Below, piece by piece: positions 1 to 12,700 of a stretch of DNA of 64,000 nucleotides. A model generated the notes under the pieces. That model was not told the DNA's origin. It worked only from the letters and a program-made list of their open reading frames with translations, and made no database searches. The translations under genes were made by a program, and so were the position numbers. The stretch covers positions 32,122 through 96,121 of the forward strand of contig JAWPHD010010204.1 in NCBI GenBank assembly GCA_037043455.1, given 5' to 3'. Within the stretch, counting starts at the first letter, position 1; every line of letters starts with the position of its first letter. The DNA is from Cyrtodaria siliqua (taxonomy: Eukaryota > Mollusca > Bivalvia > Adapedonta > Hiatellidae).

Positions 1-375
1 TTTGTTCAAATGGTGACCCTGGGGTTAAATTGGGCCCCGCCCCAGGGCTCGCAGTTTTACATAGACTTATATATAGGGATAAACTTTAAAAATCTTCTTC
101 TCTGAAACTACAATAGTCAAAGGTTTAATATTTTGTCCTTACACTCAGCTTATTGTCCTCTAACAAGTTTGTTTGAATGGTTACCCTGGGGTCAAATTTG
201 GCCCCACCCCAGGGGTCACATGTTTTACATAGACTTATATAGGGAAAACTTAAAAAATATTATTCTCTGAAACTACAAGAGCCAACAGTTTAATATTTTG
301 TATTTTACACTCAGCTTATGGTCCTCTACCAAGTTTGTTCAAATGGTGACACTGGCGTCAAATTTGGCTCTGCCC
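1..375 (-). repeat. GTGACCC-type ~170-bp bivalve repeat, about two and a quarter monomers
   Basis: Two tandem monomers and part of a third, each opening with a variant of TTTGTTCAAATGGTGACCCT and continuing through GGCCCCGCCCC, an ACATAGACTTATATA stretch and TTCTCTGAAACTACAA. The same monomer occurs in the opposite orientation at 15051-15480 and 54340-55110 and as a scrap near 21340-21420. Monomers of this size form the core of bivalve pearl/Helentron-like elements. The array starts outside the window, so its parent element is not visible. Confidence 0.85.
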
Positions 376-1183
376 CTGGGTCAGATGTCAAACTTTGATT
401 TATTTTAAAGCTAGCCAAACTTGAGCCAAATACATCCCTCCCCCTGAAATAACAAGATCATCTGATAGTAGCCGTAGTAATGATATGAAGTAATCAGATT
501 GATAAATACCACATGGCCAGGTAATTAAAAAGTAATCATTGATATACAATTCTATATTTCTTGTATAATTCATTAATTTTATTACTATATTATACACACA
601 TGCTAATATTACACCCAGTCCAGCACTTTATTCCCACTTTAAAAGTCAATGCCTTAAAATGGTACATATTTTTTTCAAATCTACTATGGTGATGAATTTC
701 AAAAATACTATCTAGTAGATATTCGAATTTATGAAGGCTCAAGGTCATGATTTATACTAATTAAAACAAATCTGTACACACTTCTTCCACACGAGGATAA
801 TACATCATTCGGCGGGGGATATCAATTCATCGAATTTGCTCGTTGTATTATATACTTAACGCCATTAAAAACGCAAGTTTGGTAGGAAGCATGGATTTCG
901 CATAATTCCGATTTTACTTCTTTCCATATATGATTTGATCAGCCACTAGATTTATATGGAATGTGGATAATTTCTAACATGTACATAACACTACAATCGA
1001 TCTTGGTGACGTTTTAATTATAAATAGACACAAAATAAAATAAACACAAAATAAGAAAGCTTGCACTTTTAGTGGCGTTTTAAGTATATTTGATAGCATG
1101 TATACATTTTTAAAACTTTAGTATAGAACATTGATATTTTTTATTTCGTATCAGTTATATTCCTTAATTTACTTCAACTTCAG
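376..1183. other. AT-rich non-coding stretch upstream of the first visible SLC44A exon
   Basis: No exon, RNA gene or recognisable repeat could be supported here. It is probably intron of the SLC44A-like gene, because the first exon seen at 1184 begins in mid-codon and the family has several hundred residues upstream of it. Confidence 0.5.
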
Positions 1184-4100
1184 TGACAAGAAGAAAATTG
1201 GTTGGCCGATTTTGACATCCCTCAAACGCCTTATAAGGTAATGCTTTAATAAATAATTTACTACTTTTCTAAGCTATGTTTGAAAAAGACCAAACACAAG
1301 AACATCTCACAGTAGGATTAGTTTGTATGGTGTTTTACGTCATTTTCAACACATGTAAGGTTATATATGACGGTCGATTTTGTGTGGTGGAGGCAGACCA
1401 CCCAATTTTCCTGGGTAGAACCAGTACTGTACACCTCCCGCCATCCGTAAGAATCTACACTACCTCAAAAGTCGAGCTCCCAGTGGGATTCGAACCCTCC
1501 GCGGTGAGAGGCGAATGTTTACAACGCAACGTCGTTTACCACTCGATCACGGAGACGCTCCCTCACAGTAAGAAGAGAATATGGTTGTGTGTGTCTAATT
1601 ACTTATATATACGGACAATATGACGCAAATGCATGCTGTCTACTTATAAACATGTACGGGGTTCCCAGGTGGAAAATTCCTAGAATGTTGTAAGATGACC
1701 TCATTTGGACCAAGTCTAGAGAGAGAAAAACACACACGCACAAATTAAGCATTTGACATTTACTTTATGATACTAAAGATTTATACTGTTGTCGATTCTT
1801 ACGGATGAGGTATACAACATTGGTTCTATTCAGGAAAAAGTCAGTGGTCTGCCTCCAAAACTAAAATAGAAATCGACCGTCATATATAGCATACATTGTG
1901 CTGATTATTACGTAAAACAACATTCACCGAACTGTTAATTTAACATTTCTGTAATCAATGATAACTTTCCTGTTTTAAGCGTCTATAAAGATTGTGTAAA
2001 ATAAGTTGTTCAGTAGTTTATGAGTTGTTTTGTTATAATTGAAACATACTTTTGTTATCTATAAGTTAACGGTTCGGGAATTTGAAATTCCTGGAGAAGT
2101 CCTTGAATTTACCATAGAAAAAGTATGGAAAGAGAATATTTTATTAAATGTAATACATAAGACATATGGGTCGCTTTGTTTGTCATGTTGCATTGTCGTC
2201 CGTCCGTCATCCAATAAAAATAATGTGCAACTTTCAGTTATTTACATTAATTCATCACACTTTTATTAAATGCATATCATGACAATAGTGACCACGCCAG
2301 TAAATCAATGTCACAGTCACGGTCATACTTTCAGTTCAAAATTATTTTTCATTTCTTTATATTTCTTTATCAAACAGCTTGACAATAGACACATGACAAC
2401 ACCTATATATAAAGATGAGGATCAAGGACACGGTCATAGTCTGGGTTATTGTCATACAGTCTGGGAATAGGCATCGGCAGGTGACTGTGATCCACAGATC
2501 TCCCATCTAGTTTTATTTATTCGTTTTATTCTATTTTTCAGGTATCACTTGGGATCGGTGGCGTTTGGATCTTTTATTATCGCCTTGGTCAGGCTCGCTC
2601 GTCTCTTGCTGGGATATGTACAGAAAAAGTAAATGTCACCATCGTTTAACCTAGCATTACTTAGTTAGATGATGGTTATTGTTCTCAAATCAATTGTTAA
2701 AAACAATAAATATAAAGTGTACATCTTTTATTTTAATAGTTAAAAATAATGTTAATACTTTATATATTACTATAGCCGTTATCGAGAGAGTGAAAACACT
2801 GGGTTGAACGCTTCTCGCCTCTCACCAGCAACGGGTTCGAATCCCACTGGGAGCTAGACTTGTAAGTGTCGATTCTTACGGATGGCGGGGGGTTGGGGTT
2901 TGTGGGGTGGGTATACAGCATGAATAAGGGTGGGGGTATACAGCATGAATAAGTGGATGGTCTGCCCTCACCACAAAAATATCGACCGTCATATTCTCTA
3001 AATATATGACTGCACTTGTTTACACTTTTTTCATCCACAGGTTAAAGGGGAAAGCAGGCAAAGTCACAGATTTCATTTTGAAATGTCTACAGTGCTGTTT
3101 TTATCTTTTCGAGAAATTCCTCCAGTATCTTAACAGAAATGCCTACATCGAGATAGGTAGGAGTTAAACATGCCATTTATTATTAATATAGATTTACTTA
3201 CACATAAACTGAATAATTGCTTGCACTTTGTTAAAGTTTCTCAGTTGAAAACATTAATATGCTATATTTTCTTCTTTCGTTATTTGAGTTTCTGTTGTAA
3301 GAAAACCGGTATATGAGGGCTGGGGAGCCATCGTATCACACCGTACAATAAACAATGAAACAACATCATAGTACCAAGCAGTGGCGTTGCTTGTGCAGTG
3401 TGGCGGCAGTAAAACGTCTCCCCGCGCTTGCAATCAGTACTGTTATTCATTCGATCTTTGGAGATCGCTGAGCTCGATACTTATATTTAGTGATCGGTGG
3501 TACATTTTCAATTTCTTTTGTTTTCCTAATTTTCGATTCGGTGGTTCCACTACTCCGGCCGATATAAGGCTCTGGGTATTGTTTAACCACTCATAGGATA
3601 TGTTGTCTGCTTTTTAATTTAGTATTTTGGCTGTTACTTGTGATACGCAGGCTTCATAACCGCTGCTGCCAACTGAATACCTTTTTGTGTATTTCGCTCT
3701 TCGGGGCATACAATTTTATTAGATCCTGGGACCATACGCCGCTGGATATAGGGGATGAAATAAAGATACAAATATTGCTATATCCACCGTCATATGCTTG
3801 CCATCTTCGGGATGGTTAAAATTCTGTACTGTTGACTTTTTTTATGAATATTGAGTTCTGCTCCGGGGCTAGAGGGCGTGAGCGGTAACTAGCATATTTC
3901 ACTACCGCTCATGAACAGTCTCAATCATACCGAGACTGCAATATTTCGTATGTGTAGTGCTAGGCCGTTTCCAAAGGTACATTATCATGCTCTTTTTTAT
4001 GTTATATAATGATCGTGTTCTTTGATTTGTACATTCAAATTAGTAATAATAATACTTATTTCCTCCAGCTTGTAGATGTTAATTTAAACACATTTATTGA

Positions 4101-7100
4101 TATTAAATATTATCTTTGCTCTCCAGGTAAGGGTATACATTATGTATTTGTCTGAGGGAAGAAATTTCACAATAATGCGAGTCATTTCACAGTTGCTGCA
4201 TTTAATACCACATCACACACACATTTACAACATCTCGGTTATAATCTCATTTACCATTTGATGTTCATTGTTTAATATAGATCTGAAATTAGATAAAACT
4301 TAAATTGTAATTGTTATTTGTGTTAATGTGTATTTTTGATTGACTGTGTTCTGTGAAATTTGTGAAATTTACATTTCCTCTATGACTTTTATACCTTCTA
4401 TTAAATATAATGTAAACACAACAGTCTAGTACTTACATACAGTAATTGTATCATTTTTTTGTAAACAGCTGTAAGCGTCCTGGACTGTCCTTATCTAAAA
4501 ATAGTTGATACATGCAGACATAATAGATTCCAAAAAAAAAAGCAATTATAGTACATATACAACGGGCACCTCACTTATGGGATTATGGCATGCCCCAATA
4601 ATTATTAGGACATGTCGTTCCATGTCAATTTTAATTGACATGCATGCCTTTCCTAATCTGTCTTTTTCGTAATGCGCAAATTTTAAATTAAAAGCAGAAA
4701 GGAATAACTCAGAAAAATGTACAGATTTATAATAGTGCATTTAATTAATTAACTAACCACCATTTCAGCAATATACGGCTACAGTTTCTGCGAGTCTGCC
4801 AAGAAAGCATTTCTTCTGATTGTCGCTAACTGTCTCCGAGTGGCGGCAATCAACTCCATCGGGGATTTTGTCCTCTTTCTTGGCAAGATCTGCACAGTGG
4901 CAGTCATCATGGTCATCGGCAACGAATTCTTCAAGGTGAGTAATCGTACAATAACAGTTTAATTTCAATCTACTAGTATTATAACTGTAAGTCTTCTACA
5001 GATGAGTGCATTGGTAGCAGCACGTCGAAACAGTGTTCGTATACAGTAGAAATAATCACTACTACGCACTGAATTTGATATTGACGAAGAAACATTTGAA
5101 TAACATGGGTGATTTTCTCTTCTTTTTAAAAAATTATTTTGTCATTATACCTATATTTAAACTATCTCTGCATATTTACCAGCGATAAAAGTAATATGTG
5201 TTTGACTAGCAGTCATTTGACACAAGTTCTTCTGTTTCAGGACCGTGATGACATTAACTTCATCTGGGTACCCATAACTGTGGCTTGTGCATTCGCTTTC
5301 GCCATCGCTCACTGCTTTCTCTTGGTGTATGAGGTATAGTTAATTATACCCATCCATAACAAGCTCTAATGATTAATTTATGTGCGATTAATGTGTATTA
5401 ACACCGAATTCTTAATAAAAGTATTCTATGTTCGACAATCAGTTGCCAGAGGCGTAGCTTGGCTGAATATGATGTGTAGGCCGAGTTGTAGGGGGGTCCG
5501 GGGGCATGCTCCCCCGATTTTTTTTTGTTTCAGCTAGACTGTCGGAGGTGCGTTTTGGCGTATATTTCGTACCGGTGAATATGTCTATAAGAGCATCAAT
5601 ATCCTTACTTTTTACCGTAAATTATATATCTTATAACTAAAAAGAAGCTGAAAACATTTAAAGTAATTTAATGTTATTTATATTAATACGAAGTACTAGT
5701 ATACAATTTATATGAACACATTGTAAGTTAATCATATTTGAGTATATTTTGTTGCGATTTTAAAATTTAGCCCCTTACCCCACTAGGCCTCCGATTTTTA
5801 TTGCATTTTTGGCATGTTAACCTTTTACTATAATGTTCAATAGTTATACACTGTATTGATATTTAAACAATCCATACGTATCATAGTATAAATTTTATGA
5901 TAATAATAAATGACGGTTAAAATATGTACCTTTAATGTTAAGGGACTTGGCGATTATCGCAAGCGACGACACATTTTTGAATGGTTAAAGCTAAATAATT
6001 ACTCAATATGTTTTTTACAAGAAATCGACTGCGAAGAAAATACATTTAGAACATGGAAATCAGAATGGGGACACGAAGCATTTTTTAATAGAAATAATAT
6101 GGGCGTGGGCATCCTTGTTAACTCAAATTTGTCATACAAAATATTGGAACATAAAAACATTATAGATGGTAGGATGCAATCATTAAAGATCAGCATCGAT
6201 GAACACGATTTTTTAATGTTGAATGTGTATGGTCCGAATAACACATCTGGTAATATGAAGTTTCTGTCAAGTATTGAAGAGTTTATCACTTTACATGATA
6301 GTGATACTTTAATTGTTGGTGGGGATTTTAATACTGTGATTGATGTAAGTTTAGACAAGAAAAATGGTAATGTTAACAACAACAAACAATGTCGAGAAAA
6401 TATTAATACTATAATAGGAAATAACGATATAAACGATATTTGGAGAATTTTAAACCCCACTACTAGACATTATACGTGGCACTCAAACCCCCAATATTTT
6501 GCAGACTAGATTATTTTTTAGTGTCTTCAAATATTGTTAATTCTATCTCGGCTTGAAAAATATCTACAGGGCTACGTTCAGATCATTCTCTTGTATATTT
6601 TAATTTAATTACGGACAAAACTCCGCGCGGACCTGGATATTTTAAATTGAACAAAAGTGTAATTTTAGAAAAAGAATACCAAATTAAAATTAAACTATAC
6701 AAGAAATAGTCGATATAAATAAAGATTCAAACCCCAATACTTTTTGGGAAATAGTTAAAGGCGCAATCCGCAATGAGACAATTCTATATACATCGCTTAA
6801 GAAAAAGAAAGTATTGAAAGAAGAATTACGTTAAACTAAAAGATGAAATTGACAAACTAGAATTAGATTTATCATCAAACCCTCATAACGAAATTGCGAT
6901 TAACACTATTTTAGAAAAGAAAACTCTTTTAGCGAATATTATAGAAAAAAAGACCAATGGTATCATTATTAGAGCAAAAGCAGAATGGGTCGAACGAGCA
7001 GAAAAAAACACAAAATATTTCGCAAATCTAGAAAGAAAAAAATCAGAACGAAAAACAATAAAAAGATTAATAAACAACAATATAGAAATTACGGACTCTA

Positions 7101-9665
7101 ATAGTATCATGACAGAAACAAAACGATATTATGAACACTTATATAGTAAAGTTAATACGAAAATAACAAAAACGGATGTTTTTCCCATCGAAAATGGATC
7201 TTCACTAAATCAAGAACAACGCGAACTGTGTGAAGGAAATTTAAGAGAACTAGAATGTTATAATGCTTTAATTAAAAAAAAAGAAAAACAACAAAAGTCC
7301 GGGATCGGTTGGAATAACAACAGAGTTTTATAAAATATTTTGGAATGACATTAAACACTATTATATTAATTCAATTAATCATTCATATGAAAATGGAAAT
7401 TTAACAGTTATGCAAAAGCAAGGCGTTATCACGTTATTACCTAAAAAAGACAACAATTTAACTTCATTGACAAACTGGAGACCTATAAGTTTATTAAACG
7501 TGGACTATAAAATTTCTACTAAATGCATTGCAAACCGCATGAAAAAGGTTTTATTTACACTCAAAGACAATAGCCAAACAGGATTTTTGAAAGGTAGATA
7601 CATTGGAGAAAACATAAGAACTATATTTGAGTTTATTGATTATTTGAATGACAAAGACTCTCCAGGATTAATTTTTTTGCGGCCTTCGAGAAAGCCTTTG
7701 ATAGCGTCGACCATGAATTTATTATAAAATGTTAAGCTATTTTAACTTTGGACCATCTTTCATCAATTGGATAAAACTGTTTTATAATGATGCCCAAAGT
7801 TGTCTTATAAATAATGGATACATGTCAGACTTTTTTAAAATAGATAGAGGAGTTAGGCAGGGATGCCCACTGTCGCCATATCTTTTTATAATAGCAATTG
7901 AACTACTATACAATGCCACACGGAAACATAAGGATATTATAGGAATCAAAATTAATAATAATGAAATAAAAAACACAGCATTCGCAGACGATGCTACGTT
8001 TATTCTAGATGGGTAAAAAAAAAAGTTTTTGAAACATTAGTCAACCTAATCGATAATTTTAGCGAAGAGTCTGGATTAAAATTAAACATAAAAAAAATCA
8101 ATAATACTACGTGTCGGTTCATTAAAAGATTCAAATGAAAAATACTGTGAAGAAAAATAATTTGTATGGACTAAAGACAAAGCAACAACACTGGGAATCG
8201 TTTTTGCAAATGAAAAGGAAAACTGTGAAGAATATAACATTTATCCAAAAATAGATCAATTTATAACATGCTTAGATCAATGGAAAAAACACAATTTATC
8301 TATTCTAGGAAAGATAACGGTAATAAAACTTTTGCTCTACCAAAACTGATATCCCTCTAACCGTTTTGGAGACTCCATCAACAGAATCCTTGAATCGAAT
8401 AAAAATTAAAATGTATGAATATTTGTGGGAGGGTAAACCAGACAAAATCAATAGGAAAACAATTATACAAGACTATAAAAATGATAGATTTGGAATCATT
8501 TATTAATTCCACTAAAGCAGGATGGGTCAAAAGACTTACTAATCCGGATAATCACGGTGATTGGAAGGATATTTACATGAAAGAACTTAATCAGTATGGT
8601 GGGGGTATTTTATTTGAAAGCAATGTGGACATTAAAGATGCAAACAAAATAATCACACGATCCGCTTTTCTGTCAGAAATAATAAAATCCTGGTCTTTAG
8701 TAAACTTCAAAAAGAAAGCTAACAACATTTCAAAACAGATAATATGGAATAACTCGGACATAAGTCATCAAGGACATACTGTATACTTCAAAACATGGGA
8801 TAATTTGGGTATTAAATATATTGAACAACTGTATAACCATAGAATTAGAGAATTTTATACATTTGCACATTTAAAAACAATATATAACATACATGATTCT
8901 GAATTCCTGAATTACTATACAATTGTTCAAAGCATACCAAACAAATGGAAACAGGAACTGAAAACAGAAGATAGAACAACACACTATAGCGAAATAAGCT
9001 TACTGAAACAAATAGGAAAACAAAACAGTGCCAACAAATTATTATATAACATTCAAGTGGAACGCATGCAAACAGAATTACAAATTAAACCTCTCCAAAA
9101 ATGGGAAGAAACTATAACAAACATAAACTGAAAACTCATTCATACCACACCTTTCAAAAGCACAATAGATACAAAACTTAGATCTTTTCAATATAAATAT
9201 ATAATGAGAATTATACCCACAAATAAATTTCTATATAAGTGCAAAATTAGTAACACAAGTCTCTGTGATTTTTGCAATATGCACGTTGAAACAATTGAAC
9301 ATTTGTTTTGGGAATATCCATTTAGTAGAGCTTTTTGGACAGAAATACATAACTTTTTAAACAGCAAAAATATTCCTTTGGCATTGACTTTCCAAATGAT
9401 TTCATTTGGTATTATTCAAGATAAATCGTATTCAGATATTTTAAACTGTGTTTTAATAATTGCAAAGTATTTTATTTTCAAGAATAAGTATGCGAAAACG
9501 ATTCCTTGTTTTACATCTTTCATCTCATACATATAAAAAATTGAACATATACAGCGTATTATAGCCAGTTCGAAAGACAAATTGGAATATCATTCAAAAA
9601 AAGTGGAAAGTTTTACGTTTAAACACAGACAATTGAACAGTATTCGGTAACAAATTCTCGCTCCC

Positions 9666-9717
<52 letters not shown>

Positions 9718-12700
9718 TGTCTCGCTTTTTTCTCTTTTTTCTTTTTCTTTTCTCAATTTCAGCTAGTGTCTAGTCTCTGCCGCTGAATGTAACTTATTTC
9801 TTGGAATACATACATGTAAAACGACACTTTAATATAACTGTTCTGTGCTATTCAATGACTACATTCATGTATATATGTATATGTAACTTGTGTACTGTAA
9901 TAAACCTTATATTGTTTTTGCATATATGTATTAAAAGAAATAAATATTGAAATATATAAAAAAAACACTAAAAAGAAGCTGAAAACATTTAAGGTAATTT
10001 AATGTTATTTATATTAATACAAGTACTAGTCTACAATTTAAATGAACACATTGTATGTTAATCATATTTGAGTATATTTTGTTGCGATTTTAAAATTTAG
10101 CCCCTTACCCCACTAGGCCTCCGATTTGTATTGCATTTTTGGCATTTTTATTTTTTCGATTTCTCAGAAAAAAGTGTAGGCCGCGGCCTTCACGGCCTAT
10201 AGGAAGCTACGCCCCTGATTGCACAGCATTCACATATTTTAACCATCCGTAGAATATCATAGTCATATAGGCCATATAGTGTGTGTTTTTATCCGTAGTT
10301 CGTTAATAGACACAGACATTAGAGCAAGTCCATTAACACATACTTGGAACCCCATGAAGGTAATTTTGAAATTGAATACCCACCTAAAGATGCAAAATTT
10401 AGTTTGAAGAACCAAATTTCTGAAATTGGGTTTACCAATAGATTTTTGTTAAATTGCCTTCCTGGGGTCCTGTCACAATATGGTCACGGGTATGTTTTAA
10501 TAGAATAGCCCTTATGTGTTTTAAGACGTTTGCTAGAGAAGGTACAACTTTTATAGCTTGTAATAATGACAGGGCTTTCTTTACAAACGCCCCTATTGAT
10601 AATTATAATGTGTGGACTTGTGCCGATGTTTGTAGAGCGTTATCTTTCCTTCTCAATAACATCTTTATAAGATACGATAAAACTGTCTATCGCCACGTTG
10701 TTGGTATTCCTATGGGTACTAACTGTGCGCCACTTGTCGCAGATTTGTTTTTGTACTGCTATGAAAGAGATTTCATGTTGAGTTTGTCACCTGCTAGCCA
10801 GAGTGAATTTATTGATGCGTTTAATAATACATCTCGGTAGCTAGATGACATACCCAATATTGATAATCCGTTCTTTGCTCATATGGTTACTAACATTTAT
10901 CCACCAGAGCTCACGTTGAATAAAGCCAACAGTTCGGATACGAAAGCAGCAGTCCTCGATCCACATCTCTCGATTTCTAATGAGTTCATACATACAGAAA
11001 TATATGATAAGAGAGATGACTTCAACTTTAACATCGTTAACTATCCACACCTGGATAGGGGTGTACCTCGTTCTACATCAAAAAAGGAGCTCCTGCGTCA
11101 CCAATTTTACCCCTCATAAGTATCATAATATTCTTATATGATTCTAATATGATAGAGCAACCATGCCTAGTATTGACACTTTTATATAGAAAACAACACC
11201 ACTAACCTTCTTTTTTAAATACAGAACACGTTAATGTACCTCGTGCTACCTCATATGGGGTTTATATCTCCCAGCTCATTAATTTTGCTTGAGCCTGTAA
11301 TGATGTTATAGACTTCAATGATCGAAATCAAGTTATTACAAGTAAACTTCTTCAGCAGGGTTTACAAACTACGTAGATTTCTCTCAAAATTCTACCGCCG
11401 CAACGAAAACCAACTGGAGAAGTACAACACCAACCTTAAAACTCTTCTGCGACTAGGAATATCACAACTCTTATTTTATGGAGATGTGGTCTATAAACTT
11501 CGTAAGTTAAAGGGATCTGGCGGATTTCCTGAGCACTTTAAAAATTAATCAGGAAGTTCGTTAGAAAAGGGTACGACGATTTAGTATTACAACGCACTGA
11601 GAGTTTAGTGATTGACCCCTCTACAGTCAGTCACTTCGCTTCACTTTTCCCTTGTGCGATGACTGGACAACCTGTAGGGACTCTATGACTGCACCTACTG
11701 AAACCCCGACCAAGTGAGCTTTCGTCCCTCGGGTTTTCTGGTCGTACCCTAGATTGGTTTTCTCTTTGGCTGCAACTGCTGTGGTTGTTCAGTACAATTC
11801 TGGATACATCCTGAGATGTTTCTTGTTTTTGTATTTTGTACTTTACAACAACAACATAGTGTTTATTTTGTTATTTTCTCTGGATGTGGGCTTTATTGTA
11901 AGATAACTCCTTTTGATGGGATGTAGTTTTGTTTACACTGTCTTGTCTATTTGGGCGCTGAAGACAGGATAATAGCGAGGATTGTGTAAAGATAAAATCG
12001 ATTCAAGCTAACCTGTAGGCATTATTACCTTCTGACCGTTCCAAGTCGGTAACACTGTCTTCACCACCCTTTCTGTTGTATTTTGTCTTTTTCATTGTAT
12101 AATTATTCAAATATTGCTCCTTGTTTGTAGTGCAGTGCGGTGCCATTGAGTTTGGACGCTGCGGTTTCTATAGGACCCTATATCTCATTTTTATTCTCAT
12201 TATTTGTAGTTCGCAGAATTTATCTGTTTGATGTCTATAGTTTACAATAGGCGCAGTATGTACGTTTTATATGTATAGTAGTTAAGAGAAACAAACAATG
12301 TTTGCGTTTTATATTTAGAAGTGTACAATAGATAGAAATCGTATATTTTTTATATCCGTAGATAACCATAGACACAATATTTCTGTGTTTCTGTGAGGAT
12401 TGTGAGCGTAATGATGGAGTCAGCAGACCGTACTTCATGAGCAAGAACCTGATGGTAGGTGCTGACATACCTTAAGCATGATGCAAGCTGTTTGACATAA
12501 AGCTTTGTCTATAGTTCGCCACTATGTTTTAGTTTCCCATTGATTGTTCAAGGACTGAACGATGATGTCTAACTAAACCCTGAAAGGGATGGTAACGTTA
12601 AATGTCGTCTTTAATCAGGACTTGTCGTGTACTTAATGGTTTATTATCGTGTTGTTCTGGCTTTTGCCAAGTCATTGAGTACTTGCTTTGTGGCGTTCAA

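Larger units (their letters stand above)
5447..10217. mobile_element. TIR element with CAGRGGCGTAGCT termini, split by a LINE
   Basis: The left end reads CAGAGGCGTAGCTTGG and the right end AAGCTACGCCCCTG, which are inverse complements with one change. Just inside are GGGGGTCCGGGGGCATGCTC on the left and a GGCCGCGGCCTTCACGGCC stretch on the right. Removing the LINE and one copy of the 180-bp direct repeat leaves an element of about 440 bp. CAGGG-like termini suggest a hAT-type non-autonomous element, but the target duplication is not clean (TTGC on both sides). Confidence 0.6.

Noticed and set aside
1440..1565. tRNA gene on the minus strand
   Set aside because: A and B boxes are present but no closed acceptor stem, and the same body follows in three copies, so it is a SINE head.
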